From Gerris lacustris (taxonomy: Eukaryota > Arthropoda > Insecta > Hemiptera > Gerridae): a DNA stretch of 64,000 nt. Shown piece after piece: positions 1-11,745 of this stretch (its first letter is position 1; each line of letters starts with the position of its first letter). Position numbers and translations under genes: made by a program. The stretch covers positions 68,210,455 through 68,274,454 of the forward strand of contig OX578277.1 in NCBI GenBank assembly GCA_951217055.1, read 5' to 3'. The notes beneath the pieces are model-generated. The model was not told where the DNA came from. It ran no database searches and was given only the letters and a program-made list of their open reading frames with translations.

Positions 1-171
1 TGGAAGGGTATATATTGGATAATTTTGGAGTAAATATTTTATTATTTTATAATTTAATTTTTTTATTATTATTATTTTTATTTTATTTATTTATTTTTAT
101 TTTTTTAAATGGGAATTTATGATTTGACTTCTGTTTGGATAGTTTGTAGGTCTTTAAATGGGTATCAAAGG

Positions 172-374
172 CAGTCTGTAGACTGAATTAATGGTGGACC
201 AACCTGGCATTTGCCTAGTAAATTGAGGGAGACCACAGAAAACCTCAAATAGGTTGGGCAAATGCCAGGTTGGTCCACCATTAAGTCAGTCCACAGACTG
301 CCTTAATGGTGGACCAACCTGGCATTTGCCTAGTAAATTGAGGGAGACCACAGAAAACCTCAAATAGGTTGGGC
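172..374. repeat. 72-bp tandem duplication with inverted copy (snapback)
   Basis: 188-259 and 303-374 are nearly identical direct copies beginning ttaatggtggaccaacc. 258-301 is the inverse complement of 172-215. The unit can fold into a ~44-bp hairpin followed by a repeated arm. It lies in the 3' region of the minus-strand LINE. Confidence 0.85.
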
Positions 375-795
375 GGACCCGAGTCCTTTCTAAGTTCTTC
401 CTATGTTTTCCCTAAGTAATTTTTATTTTTTTATTTTTTTATTTCGTTTATGGGTTTCTGTTGGTTAGTGGACTCCAGATTTTGCAATTTTAGGCTAAGG
501 GGAGTAATTTATTTCTTTTACGAATTTGAGTGTGAGTTTAAAATTTTTAAATTTTGAGAAAAGGATGGTCTTGATTTTTTCTTTTTTATCTTGAATTTCT
601 TGGATTTTAATTTCTTGGCATAATTTATTTCGTTGGGATTTGTATTTCGGACATTCCAATAGGATGAGTTACATTTTCTTCTTTTTCTAGACAGGTATAA
701 CATATAGGTGAATCACTTAGTCCTATCATATAGCTGTGTTGAATGCATCGTGCATGGTAACTTCTTAATCTATTAATTTTGATTATATCCATACG

Positions 796-3700
796 CAGGG
801 CTGGATTTAGGCAGGGGCCATGGGGGCCCGGGCCCCTGGCGGCAAATTTTCAAAGGTGGCAAAAGGCGGCAGAAAGAAAAATAAAACAAAAATCATAAAA
901 CACATTTTTTTTTTTGTATTGGACATTACAATATGACTCTTATGAACAAAAAGTATAATATTTATTTACTAATTGAACTTTTATATACTAATTGTACAGT
1001 TGAGTATGAGCGCAAGTGCAGGTCAGTAGGCATAAGTTTTTATTTATTAGTGTGGATTTTAGATTTTGGGCATAGAACGGTTAGTGATTTATAACTCGTC
1101 GCCGCTAGTTATTCACGTACGTACACTAGTTAGAACTACAGTTTAGGCCAACTTTACTCTATTTTTATACAAGGTAATCTTTAAAGGTAAAAACGGGCAT
1201 AAAACTATGTTTTTAAACAATTTAAAGAATTCCCAGCAGCCAGCAGTTTATAATATAAACATTAAATAATTATTAAGTGCATTAAAAACCCTTTTCTTTT
1301 GCTTTCTTGATAGTCCAGTCATTTTAGGTTTTCTGTTCCAAAAAATTCGGAGGTTCAATAATATTGAAGCTCGTCAAAATGAAATGATCAAAAAATATAT
1401 TATATTTTTTGATCACTTCATTTTGACGTTCTGATAACATATTGAAAATCGGCAATGAGATCGTGGTCGCGTTAGTTGATATTCAAGGGCAAAGGTCAAC
1501 AAATTCGGTATTTTTCTGATATCTCGGTTCCTATTGCTCCGACACCAATTAAGGTGGTTATCAAAATTAAAGAATACAAAATTTCCCACAAAAAAAAAAA
1601 TCTCATTAATTTTTTACGTGCAATGGACGGTTTACGGAATATAGGGCGAAGAATATCTGTTATCAGTTGCCGCGCCACTTTTTACGTATTTTTATGAATA
1701 TCTCGCTTCCTAAGGCTCGGAGGCAAATTAAGGTTATTATTAAAAAAATAGATTATTAAATTTCCCACAGAAAAGTTATCTTTCATTTTTTACGTACAAC
1801 GAACGGTTTAGCAAAAACCTAGCATATTAAAACTTGAGTAGTGTTTGTTTTTGCAAGACTTTTTACGTATTTATGTAAACATCTCGCTTCATCTAGCTCG
1901 GAGACCAATTGACGATCTGATCAAAATTGAAGATTATAAATTTTCACACAAGAAGCATGATGTTTACCTGAGGTATGTGGGTCTGAGACCCACATACCTC
2001 AGGAAAATATAAAGTTTTAGGGATCACCTTCATCTACAAACATGATGTTTATTTTTTACGTAGAACGAACCTTTTGGATAATGAAGTGCTCCAAAGTACC
2101 CCACAAGACGTAAAAAAACAACATTTTTTTACATAGATAATTGTCTATGTTTTACATGGAAAGTTTTACTTAAAGATGATGCTCCTACGGATGTGACAAT
2201 AGAAGCAAAATTGGTTGGAAAGAATGGCAACAATATTGTTATTACAACAAAACCAAAAAATGACAATGATTAGCTTCCTCGATACACATGCAACTATTCT
2301 TTCTAAGGCTTGGTATGAAAATAAAAAATTGAATCAAGAAGAAGAACGTCCACGAATACTTGAAGCTGATGCAGCAATTATAAGAGAAGAAGTCCGCAGT
2401 ATCGCTGCATACACTGAATCGTAATAACAATATTCTTGCCATACTTTTCAATCAATTTTGCTTGTATTGTCGCATCGGTAGGAGCATTATCTTCAAGCAA
2501 ACCCTTCAGCTCCGCCAACGTTAATTGACAAATATCTATGTAATAAAATTATTTTTTAGGCCTTGTGCGGAAACTTTGGAGCACTTTATTATCCAAAAGG
2601 TTCGTTCTAAGTAAAAAATAAACAAATGTTTCACGTGTGAAATTTTAAAATCTTCAATTTTGATCTGATAGTCAATTGGTCTCCGAGCTAGAAGAAGCGA
2701 GATATTTACAAAAATACGCAAAAAGTCGTGCTTTTCAGAATGTCAAAATAAAGTGATCAAAAAATAAAAAATTGAAGCTTCGAATTTTTTGGAACAGAAG
2801 CCATATTTATGACTAAAATAACTGGACTATGACTTGAATTTAAATGTCATAAATGACTTTCCTGATGTTAAAGCAAGACTTAAGAAATTTAAATAAACAA
2901 ATTTCTTAACAAAGGTATTCAATTACTTTTCTTTTTAAGCGAATTTTCGAAGAAAATTAAGCTATTGCAATGGCTTCAAAATTTTTTAAATGCGAATTTT
3001 TGAAAATTTTCTCCATGGAAATCATACCATTCTTATTCGATTCCTGAAATTTAACACTTTTTCTTATGTATGTATGTGTCACTCCAGACGATCTCACCCT
3101 AGGATGCACTTAAAAAATCCAAACAAATTTTAAAATGTCAATAATATCAAAAGAAAGGCTGACTTCGTTGGCCAGAATTTTTGGAGTCCATTTAGGAGTC
3201 AAATTTTGACAATGTAGGGTCAAAAATAGCATAAAACGTGTATTTTCCATTTTACCCCCATGTGTGTACATAACAACAATTACTGTACTCAGAGCTTTCC
3301 AACGACATGCATCTTGAAGGGTATATTCGTATACTATTTTGATTTTTGTACCCGGTACCCCTGTGTACCAATTTTTTTCACCCATCCAAATTCTAAACCA
3401 AAATATTCCTGTATTATCACAAGCCAATAATACACAGATTTTTTGAAAATTCGCTCATTAAGTCATGGTGCATGATTGGCCGTTTTTTAAAATTATTTTA
3501 TAACTACACTTTAACTTTTTATTTCCTACAAACGAAGTTACTGTTAAATTATGACTAATTTTAAAATAAAACTTGTATATAAATATTGTGTACTTGAAAA
3601 TTATTTTTCATTCAAAAACTTTTTTATTTTAAAAAATTGGTATTTGGTTTGATTGGTTTTGGCCTAGTCCTGTAATAATAGTGGAATATTATTTAAATAA

Positions 3701-3900
3701 TATTAAAATAAATCAGGTTAAAAATGGACAAACTATAAAACATTAGTCCATATGTTTTATAGGACAAAACTTGCAATATTTTTTTTATTCTTTTTTTTAT
3801 AGGAATTACAAAATTGTCACAACATTTGGGGGGGGGGGGGGGGGGTTAGGCGGCAATTTTTCTTGGGCCCCTGGCCACCAAATATGTAAATCCAGCTCTG
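796..3900. mobile_element. hAT transposon, non-autonomous, 3.1 kb, with 8-bp TSD
   Basis: The left end CAGGGCTGGATTTA and the right end TAAATCCAGCTCTG are inverted repeats. Both carry GGGCCCCTGG and a GGCGGCAA motif inside. The flanking octamer tccatacg is repeated exactly at 788-795 and 3901-3908, the classic hAT target duplication, and it splits a LINE. No transposase was recognised. The interior consists of ~175-bp related tandem units (about 1494-2100) and a large foldback (about 1846-2750). The part at 3110-3440 is related in inverse to 13700-14000. A G-run at 3828-3845 lies near the right end. Confidence 0.85.
1494..2750. repeat. Tandem and inverted repeat core inside the hAT element
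   Basis: Three diverged direct units start near 1494, 1675 and 1857, sharing ttttacgta, atatctcg, ctcgga and caattaagg-type blocks. The third unit (1846-2100) recurs inverted at about 2565-2745. 2175-2265 pairs inverted with about 2415-2505. A 37-nt near-perfect hairpin sits at 1967-2003. Confidence 0.75.
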
Positions 3901-4386
3901 TCCATACGTGGTATTTTTTTTTTGACAGGTGATTTGAAATTTTTTGATTTTTCTAGTTCATTTTGCATTTTTTTGTTCTATTTTTTAAAAATGTTCTTTT
4001 TGGATAGTGTTATGATGACTCTTGTTGGTATTTTTTTGTCAGATTGTTGGGTAGGGGTTTTGGCAAGTTTGTCTGCTTCCTCGTTTCCTATAATTCTCTG
4101 ATATGATTTGACCCATATATAAAGTCTATTTCTTTCTTATTTCTGCAAAATTATTTAAAATATTCATGAAACTGTGATCCACGTGCTATTGGTTGTCGCA
4201 TGCTATCATGTATTTGTTATAGTTATTTTGTAGTTTGATAACATATTCTAGTGCTAGTAAACTTTCTAATGTATATACTAGTTAATGTATATACTTAGTT
4301 AATGTATATACTAGTTTGTTGAGGGCATGAGTAGCCGATGCCTCGTTTTAATTGGGGGTCATAATAAGAATAACCTGTTAAGTTTT

Positions 4387-5140
4387 ATCTTCAGTGGTAG
4401 TACCCTTTTTTCAATATATATATGTGTAGTATAGTTGGATCCACTTAAGGGTTAAGGCAAAAAAAAATTCAAGAATTCATGCTTTGGCGACGTTTCGACC
4501 TATCCGGTCATTATCGAGCCTGAAAATGATTTGTTTATTTAGCATATACTTAAAAAGAAACATTGCACTAAAACATATATCACACTTATATAGAAAATAA
4601 AAACCGTTAAGGGGTCTGAATAATTTGTATAAATCAAAACAAAAGTACCTTTAAAAAAACATGGAGCTGAGTACTCATAGAGTTCAGTCAAAAAGTTAAA
4701 AAATATATATTTGGAAACTGATTGTTTCCTAGTCTAATAAACATATAATCCGTGGAATACATCTCTCAAATGGATCATTTTTTAAAAATAAAAACATCAT
4801 CCCCTCCATTCTAAAACAAAATTTAAAAACAGGAACTATACCAAGTGGCATTTTACATCTTTCATTTCTTATAATTGTGTGTAGTTGACTGTTGTAAAAA
4901 TTTACCTTATTTATAATATTCTGGTGTTTGGTGTTATCACATTATTCAGACCCCTTAACGGTTTTTATTTTCTATATAAGTGTGATATATGTTTGAGTGC
5001 AATGTTTCTTTTTAAGTATATGCTAAATAAACAAATCATTTTCAGGCTCGATAATGACCGGATAGGTCGAAACGCCGCCATAAGCATGAATTCTTGAATT
5101 TTTTTTGCCTTAACCCTTAAGTGGATCCAACTATACTACA
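4387..5140. mobile_element. Foldback element, possibly Penelope-like, 754 bp, 12-bp TSD
   Basis: Arms of ~200 bp (about 4424-4620 and 4945-5140) are inverted complements. They carry ggatccacttaagggttaagg, gacgtttcgacc-type and ccggtcattatcgagcctg blocks. The insertion duplicates ctgttaagtttt (4375-4386 and 5141-5152). Removing it and one copy restores the RNase H frame of the host LINE, which confirms the borders. A long variable TSD with inverted repeats and these terminal motifs would fit a Penelope-like element, but no GIY-YIG or RT was seen (inference). Confidence 0.7.
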
Positions 5141-6248
5141 CTGTTAAGTTTTGTTGTATTGATCCATCTGTGAATATAGTGTAAGTTTTTTGTGGGTGTA
5201 ATTTAGTGAGTTGATATTCGAATGTAATGTTATTGTAAGGATAAGTAAGTTTGGCTATATATATAATAGGTTTTTAAAATAGGTTTTCATAAGTAATTTG
5301 ATGAATTGGTAATAATTTGTGTTGCTATATAGTTTGATTTAAGTAAGGTAATAGATCATTGCAGCTATAGTTTAGTAAGGGTACAGTTTTATGTCGCTAG
5401 TACCTTTATCCTCTGTTTATTTTGTTTAATAGTTCTGTTATGGATTTGTACCTGGTAGAGTATTGAGTGTATAATTTGAATAGTAGTTTGTCAGTTAGAT
5501 GTTGTCGTCGAAGATTAAGTGGTTGTTCTCAGCATTCAGTTAAGATTATAGTTATTTGTGTTGATTTTAAATTTCCCATAGATATTCATAAGGCCCTATG
5601 TTGAATGTGGTCGAGTTTTGTAAGTAAGTATTGTTTTGCGTCACCGTTGAAAGGTGAGGCAAAGTCTAAGCATGCTCTTATTGTTGCCCTATATAATGCA
5701 ATCGTGGTTTTTGGGTCACCTCCCCATGATTTGTTGCAGAACATTTTCATTATGTTTTGGTATTTTTGACATTTTAAGGTAATATTCTTGATGTGTTCTT
5801 ACCATGCTAGTTTTTGATCGAGGAAGAGACCAAGAAATCTGACTACTGTTTTTCGTTTTATTTGTATATTTCCAAAAGTTATAGAATTTCCTAGGTGGGG
5901 GTTATTTCTTCTAGTGAAAATGCAACATTCTGATTTTTCATGGGGTAGTTCTAGTCCAGTCTTGTATTGCTTGTCTAAGATTATTTACCATGTCATCAAT
6001 TTTTTTATTGATTGAGTATATTAATACGTCATCGGCAAACTTGCGTATTTTACAGGAAGGGGTATTGTCATTACAAGGTTGGAAGTGTGAATTATGTATA
6101 ATAGGGGGCTCAAAATATAGCCCTATTTAGGGATACCTTTTCTAGTTACATACTTTACTTCCTACTATTTCTCCGTTGACTCGAAAAAGTAGTGTTCTAT
6201 TAGTTATTAATATTATAATACAATTTGCAGTTTGTTGTGGTATGTTCA

Positions 6249-6836
6249 TTAAGCAGGCTTTTCAGCGAGAGCTTTTCCAGTGGTTTCTTCGGCAACTCGA
6301 TAGGCTATAAAGCTTTCTTCTACTTTGATCTTCCCATCATCATCTTCAGAGACGTAGCGAATCATTAAAGAAACATGCTCCTTGTGACTTATGTCGGGAG
6401 TACAATCAAGGATAACGAAATTATATCTGGCTTCCTTTATTTTCGTCAAGATACTTTGCTTTACTGAGTAACCTAGTACCTACAGTTATTAGCTCATTTT
6501 GTATTGACACACTTAATAAAGTCCAAGAAAGTTTCCATTATTTTGTGAAAACTTTGGAAGATGACACACAAAAAGCCATATTTTGCTCTGTTAGATATAA
6601 AGTAATTTCCACTAACCGACGCAATACTTCTTCTGAACGCTGAGCCTCAGTTTCAATTTGCTTCATGATGTGCTGGTTGATTGATGTTTCTCCTTTAATT
6701 CTTTTTACTGGTCTTATATTACTTTGCTTTGTAAGTTTCATCGCACACCTATTACCCCAATTTTGAACCACTTATCGTCATTCAATCTTCCCCAAATTTT
6801 GCACATAGATACAACTAAGGTGAAGAATACAGAAAG

Positions 6837-6873
<37 letters not shown>

Positions 6874-7033
6874 TTGAAAATAAGACCAGTTTTGAAAAAT
6901 GGCATTTTTATATTAATTATTTCTGCTTCAAACCATGAAACCATATTTTTAAAATGGTCTGGTGACAACTCATGGGATTTCAAACAGTCTGCCAAATTTT
7001 TCCAGTTATTAAAACCCATTGCTTGATCAAAAT
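6249..7033 (-). pseudogene. hAT transposase relic (DUF4371 / ZMYM-like)
   Basis: On the minus strand a GFNNWKNLADCLKSHE block (about 7018-6970) matches the TTF-type zinc-finger region of ZMYM1/DUF4371 hAT transposases. A helical segment follows (INQHIMKQIETEAQRSEEVLRRLVE, about 6690-6610), then NGNFLGL at about 6537. The catalytic-region text NFVILDCTPDISHKEHVSLMIRYV comes last (about 6425-6350). Two or more frame breaks, an internal deletion after NGNFLGL, and a ~31-bp A-run at 6840-6871 inside it show it is dead. Full proteins of this family run to several hundred residues; this keeps well under half. Confidence 0.7.
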
Positions 7034-7041
7034 GTGACTAT

Positions 7042-7115
7042 ACCCACAGCGGCGCCCCCCGGATCGTGGCGCCAAAGGCGACCGCCTAGGTCGCCCCACC
7101 CACGCGACGGCCCTG
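7042..7115. mobile_element. 74-bp GC-rich insertion with 8-9-bp TSD (micro-MITE)
   Basis: gtgactata is repeated exactly at 7034-7042 and 7116-7124 around a very GC-rich segment. That segment ends cgacggccctg, whose complement CAGGGCCGTCG resembles a hAT terminus. It looks like a collapsed hAT-type element in an AT-rich setting. Confidence 0.6.
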
Positions 7116-7123
7116 GTGACTAT

Positions 7124-7671
7124 ATAGTTAAGAATGAATGACCTTGATCAATTTTAGGTTGTGAAGAAGACCTGTCAGAAGATTATCAAACAGGAAGGAT
7201 TTCCGTTTGCCAAATTTCCTGTTTACTTAAATGATTAGACATTAGACCAAGACTGAAATCTCAGGGACAATCAAAAGTGGACACATTCAATAAATTATTA
7301 GATTTTACAAAATGTTTAACATATAGATTGATAACCCTCTGCCTTATCAATAAGCTTTTTTGTACATATATAAACAAAGATTCAAAACCAAAGTAAGTCT
7401 TGTCACTGAAAAGTAATTATTTGTTAATTTTTATCGTTTTTGCCTTTAAATCCTATACTCTGATTACCTGTTAATATTATTTATATAAAAATTGTGAACT
7501 TCGAGTTCATAGTTACATAAGTAAGTAATTATATAAGAGTATAGTTGTAGTATAATTTATACTCTGCGTTTCATATTTCAATTTCATACTTAATAATAAT
7601 CGCCTGACGATCCACTGACCAAGGCTATCGTATAGATAACTTTGTTTCATATTGTATGTAATTAATTTGCT
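7124..7671. other. AT-rich spacer, nothing recognised
   Basis: No coherent ORF, repeat end or RNA gene seen. Confidence 0.5.
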
Positions 7672-7932
7672 AAAAAACCGGTCCGAGACAACTTCATAAT
7701 TATTTGGTCCTGCTCTTCCCTTTATTAGTTTTCGAGTTTTCGTAAGTACCTACATTTAATTATTATTGAACATTTTATCAAAATTTATTATAAAAATAAC
7801 TTCTCCTCAGACGGACATTATTTAAAAATCACTTTTTTAGGACTCAGGGGACCTCCAAAGCTTGTAAATCCATCAATTTTCACGAATGTTTGTGCCATCG
7901 CAATACTTTCTCTTTATATGAGAAATTAAAAA
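7672..7932. repeat. Family B repeat, internally deleted copy
   Basis: Starts cggtccgagacaactt and ends tttctctttatatgagaaa, like the full copies at 8090 and 29463. The middle part with the tRNA-like block and the cagacgacagac tract is missing. Confidence 0.7.
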
Positions 7933-8089
7933 TAAACGATCATTAATTCATTAAATACTTAATAAGTTATCATCTGTTTCATTTACACGCATTAGCTTAA
8001 TTTGCCATTGCTTTATAAAGAAAACGAGTAATTTGTTTAAAATTTGTAGGCATTAAAATTCAAATATCATTGCTATTATCATTTAAAAA

Positions 8090-8700
8090 ATCGGTCCGAG
8101 ACAACTTAGACACACTTTCTCATATAAGAGTTCATAATTACTTAGTCCAGTGTTTTCATTAATTAGTTTTCGAGTTTTTGTAGGTACATTTAATTATTAT
8201 TGAAGATTTATCATAACAATAACTTCTCCTCGGCGGGGAATTGAACCCGGCCTCTCCGTCTACGTTTAAAGCTATTTTCTCAGGAACTAGATTTTCCCGG
8301 GAAAACGGCTTATATCGTTAAATTTGTATTTAAATGGACTAAATTTTTGATTTTTTAAATAAAAATCGTCGGAACCGTTTTCGAGAAATATATTTTTTTA
8401 AATTTTTTTTCCAGAGTTTTTGGTGAGTAGCGCCCCCAAATTTGGAGCTAAAAATTCATTTCTAGATTCCGCCTCGGGGTATAATTTTTCTAAAAATCCC
8501 AATTTCGTCATAATCAGCCTACTAGTTTAGGCTTCACGCGTCTGTACAGACGACAGACTGACGACAGAAGACAGACAGACATTTTTCAAAATCCACTTAT
8601 TTGGACTCAAGGGACCTCAAAACGTTTAAATCCATCAAAATTTCAAAATCGAGTTTCACCCCATCACAATACTTTCTGTTTATATGAGAAAGTAAAAAGC
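8090..8700. repeat. Family B repeat, full-length copy
   Basis: Shares cggtccgagacaact, cttctcctcggcggggaatt, ctcaggaactagatt, cccgggaaaacgg, a cagacgacaga tract and ctttctgtttatatgagaaagta with 29463-30083. On the minus strand the segment around 8234-8252 gives a GGTTCAATTCCC box resembling a tRNA B box. Short inverted ends (actttctcatat / atatgagaaagt) are present. Confidence 0.75.
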
Positions 8701-9245
8701 TAGTTTTTAATTTTCTATAGAGATTTTATAAAATAGTACATAAGTAAATGATGCTACATATTTCCAATTTTTATTCGACTATTAAAACTACAGTTTAAAA
8801 TAATTGCGTTATTAGCAATATTGATCACAATTGTGATAAGTGACATTGATGTTTAGAAATGGGATATTCTTGCATTCTCTTTTTTATATTTATTGTCATT
8901 AACAGCGATAGCATGTAGACAAAATAGTATGATGCACAAATTGGATAATATTTGACGGAAAATTTTAAATTATTAATTGATTTAAAAGTCTTGAACTCTT
9001 ACTGTATTTATTAATAATAACCTTGAGTATATTTTTCTTATGAAATATTTTTGTAAAGAGAGTAAGATCAACTATATCAATTAAAATCTAAAGGATATAG
9101 ATAAGATTTGTTAGGCGCCGTTTCGGGTTCAGCGACCAGAGCCCTGGGAAACACGTGACGACAACATTCATCCTCAAAAAAAAACAGTTAGTTATCATTA
9201 ACAAAGCATGTTCATAAAACTTCAATTTATAGCATTGTATATATC
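8701..9245. other. AT-rich spacer, nothing recognised
   Basis: No supported gene or repeat. Confidence 0.5.
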
Positions 9246-9249
9246 TTAA

Positions 9250-9584
9250 GAGGGTGACACACTTCGCTACCCGGTCGTCTATGAGAATAGAGGGAACCTG
9301 TCACACGAGGTGGCGCCACCTGCCGGGTGGCACTATACGGTCGACCGTCCGACGGTCTAGCCACCACCCACAGGTGGCGACACCCGGTCAACCCATTGTT
9401 TTCAATTGAGCCTGTCACACGTCGCCACCCAAGTCATGCCACTCAGACCCTACTCCTTCAATCAAATATAGGTGAAATCAAATCTGGGGCTGACTGCATC
9501 CCTCATATAAGTGGGTGGCGCAAGTCAGGTGGCGGAAGCAAGTGGCATCAACCAGGTGGCGAAGTGTGTCACTACCCTTACGTA
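9250..9584. mobile_element. MITE with GGTGGC-rich subterminal motifs, ~330 bp
   Basis: The left end agggtgacacacttcgctaccc and the right end (complement agggtagtgacacacttcgccacc) are inverted repeats. The interior has about eight GGTGGC/GCCACC motifs in both orientations and is far more GC-rich than its surroundings. Many short subterminal binding motifs are typical of hAT- or Kolobok-like non-autonomous elements. No clear TSD could be fixed. Short ORFs across it are by-products of the low stop density. Confidence 0.65.
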
Positions 9585-10389
9585 TGGTTGTTGCCCTCTT
9601 CTAGGGCCGATTGTGAAGATGCCGCTAAATTCTGAAATAATTCCCAAAAAAAGGCCAGACTATTTATTTATAAGTTGTAACGTGGAAGTACATGTCGTTA
9701 AGGAAGTTACAACGAGAACTGAGTTACTTTCTTAATACACTAACATTGTTACTGCCTTAAAATAACTTCCCTGAAGGTTTCCCAAAGTGGGAAACGTAAG
9801 AGCATACACCTACAACCGCAGAGATCTGGTCATCACCCAAATACCTTGATAACTTCATAATATCTGGCGACTCAAAAAAATACGTGTAGCTACAGCCAGT
9901 GAGAGCTTGGGCCTGCCTAACTGTACTTGGAATGGATAACGTGGGGTTGCCGTGTCGTTCAATCAGCTGAATATATTATATATAACCACATAATTTGAAC
10001 CCGTAACCAGAATTGCCACTCATAATAAGGAATAACTACCCTATATACCCTCTAACACAGTCGCAGTGGAAGCTGGAACCATCTTAACAATCTTTGTTTT
10101 TCGGAACGCGCTCCTACATTTTTATCAAACATTAGTTGTTTCTACCGAGTTATTGTGGAACTCATAGTAAATAAAACTCAGTGTAGTAATATGTTATTGT
10201 GAGGACACGATATAAGAGTTGTTGCGAGTGACAGAACCTGGATATATTATTTTTTTGATGTTTATGTTTACGTTGTCAAGTTGAAAAGAGTTGAGTTGAT
10301 TATAATAATTCGAATGTCATGATATGTTCTCTAAAGTATTTGAGTTTTAGTATTGAGTTTTTAGCCTTCTAGGGAACAAGAGTAATGAG
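9585..10389. other. Spacer, nothing recognised
   Basis: Mixed-composition sequence without a supportable ORF or repeat end. Confidence 0.45.
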
Positions 10390-10944
10390 AATAGTACATT
10401 ACGCGTCTAGTGCGGAAAGTAGCATTTTGCATCCGAGTGACAGCGAGGGTGGTAAAACCACACGAGCAAAGCAAAATGCCGTTTTCGCACCGTAATTTAT
10501 CTAAGATTGTTGAATTTTAATAATAAATACAGAAAAAATATTTAATAAACTTGCTGTATGTAAGTTCGTATCTCTCTCTTGATAAAGATGGCATTACTTC
10601 TTGAGTTGTATTTTTTGCCGAATTAATTATTTCTGGAGGAGTATTATTCTCCACATTTTCGTAAAAGTCACTTGATTCTCTTATTGTTTTTCTCTAAAAT
10701 CGCGATACAAACAGTTACTTTAAATAAACAAACAGAAAATTAGTTTTGTTAAATGTAAACAAACTCGCTAATCGTGCGTAAAGCTGATGAATTCCTCTTC
10801 TTTACCGCCCTAGGGTGGTAAAGAAGAGGAATTCTTCAGTACTATAAGACGCGCATGTGCAATGAATTCAATACGTAAAGAATACCTTTCTACGCATCTA
10901 AACAGAGATACAATGTTTATATTTCGTATCAATCGTAGATAAAA
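10390..10944 (-). repeat. Palindrome-bearing 0.56-kb repeat, copy 1
   Basis: Nearly the same as 14706-15284, beginning aatagtacattacgcgtc and ending tcaatcgtagataaaa. It holds a 56-bp near-perfect palindrome at 10784-10839. On the minus strand a degraded frame reads ...NSAKNTTQEV and SRERYELTYSKF. This resembles the N-terminal SAM-like region of insect Crypton-type tyrosine recombinases, but the match is short and from memory of the family only. Confidence 0.6.
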
Positions 10945-11745
10945 GTATTTTTTAACTGAAACAAAATATTATAGCTTTGTTCTGACTGCCCTATTTGTAC
11001 CGTCCTTTGCATCGTCCCGTGAATCGTTCGGGAATTGTTTAGGACAGGTTTTACATTGTACTATAACAATATCGTCCGGTTGGAACGGGTTTGTGATTTC
11101 TATTCGCAACTTATTGAAACATTCAAGGAAACTTAACAGTAGGGAACCTATTTTTGACGATTCACATAACTGCGCATGTTATACAATCCAGTACTTTATA
11201 TTGTCAGAGGATCGTTTGGACCTTACAGTTAACGGTTCGCAACGGGTCTCTTATAGTTCTTCCAAATTTTCCTCTTTCTGCCAATGTCAAATCATTTTCT
11301 TAAAGTATGATTCGTATAGTATTTGTGTGGGTCGTTGAAGGGTTGAAAAAATGTGTTTAAACTTTCGTCATGTTGTAAACTTGGGTATATATTTCGAGGC
11401 GAAAAAGAATGACCTTTATATTTTTAAAGCGGAATCATAATTTTGGTCTCCAACTTTAGCCGGCTTAAAATGGCCTACCAGGATTTTAAACTCGACGCTT
11501 ACAGTGTCCCCGTGACCTATTAAACATCAATTAATAAAATGTAATATTCATATCTGTAATACTGTGAGTATTGTCAATGGGCTGTTTCTCACATCGTGTG
11601 TACAAGGTAATATCAAACTTATGTTATCTTTATTGTTTATAACATATAGTCTATGTAGTTGCAATAATCAAATGCATTTTTTTTTTAAAAAAAAGAGATT
11701 TTAAACGATGAAGATCCTATTTTGGACAATAATATATTCCTTATA
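10945..11745. other. Spacer, one unrecognised 81-aa ORF
   Basis: An open frame at 11093-11338 (+) has no recognisable motif and ordinary composition. It is probably fortuitous. The rest shows nothing. Confidence 0.4.

Larger units (their letters stand above)
400..6245 (-). mobile_element. LINE with RNase H (I/Loa-like), disrupted by two insertions
   Basis: Read on the minus strand, three separated pieces make one non-LTR retrotransposon. 6245-5153 holds the later RT domain, with catalytic FADDVLIYS at about 6013-6039 and an RT thumb-like region. The segment around 5178-5153 and 4374-4280 holds an RNase H start (IFTDGS...) that resumes on the far side of an insertion. Near 790-660 lies the C-terminal zinc-knuckle region (INRLRSYHARCIQH..., then CYTCLEKEENVTH). 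Frameshifts and stops are frequent, so it is dead. RT plus RNase H plus a C-terminal knuckle points to the I/Loa/Outcast side of the LINEs (inference). The 5' part is missing at the hAT relic near 6249. The extreme 3' end is AT-rich sequence at 1-400. Confidence 0.7.

Noticed and set aside
3110..3427. 105-aa minus-strand ORF inside the hAT element
   Set aside because: No transposase motif. Its related copy at 13700-14000 does not keep the frame, so it is non-coding repeat sequence.
9327..9735. Overlapping 63-102-aa ORFs as genes
   Set aside because: They lie in a GC-rich MITE with few stops on either strand and show no protein motif.
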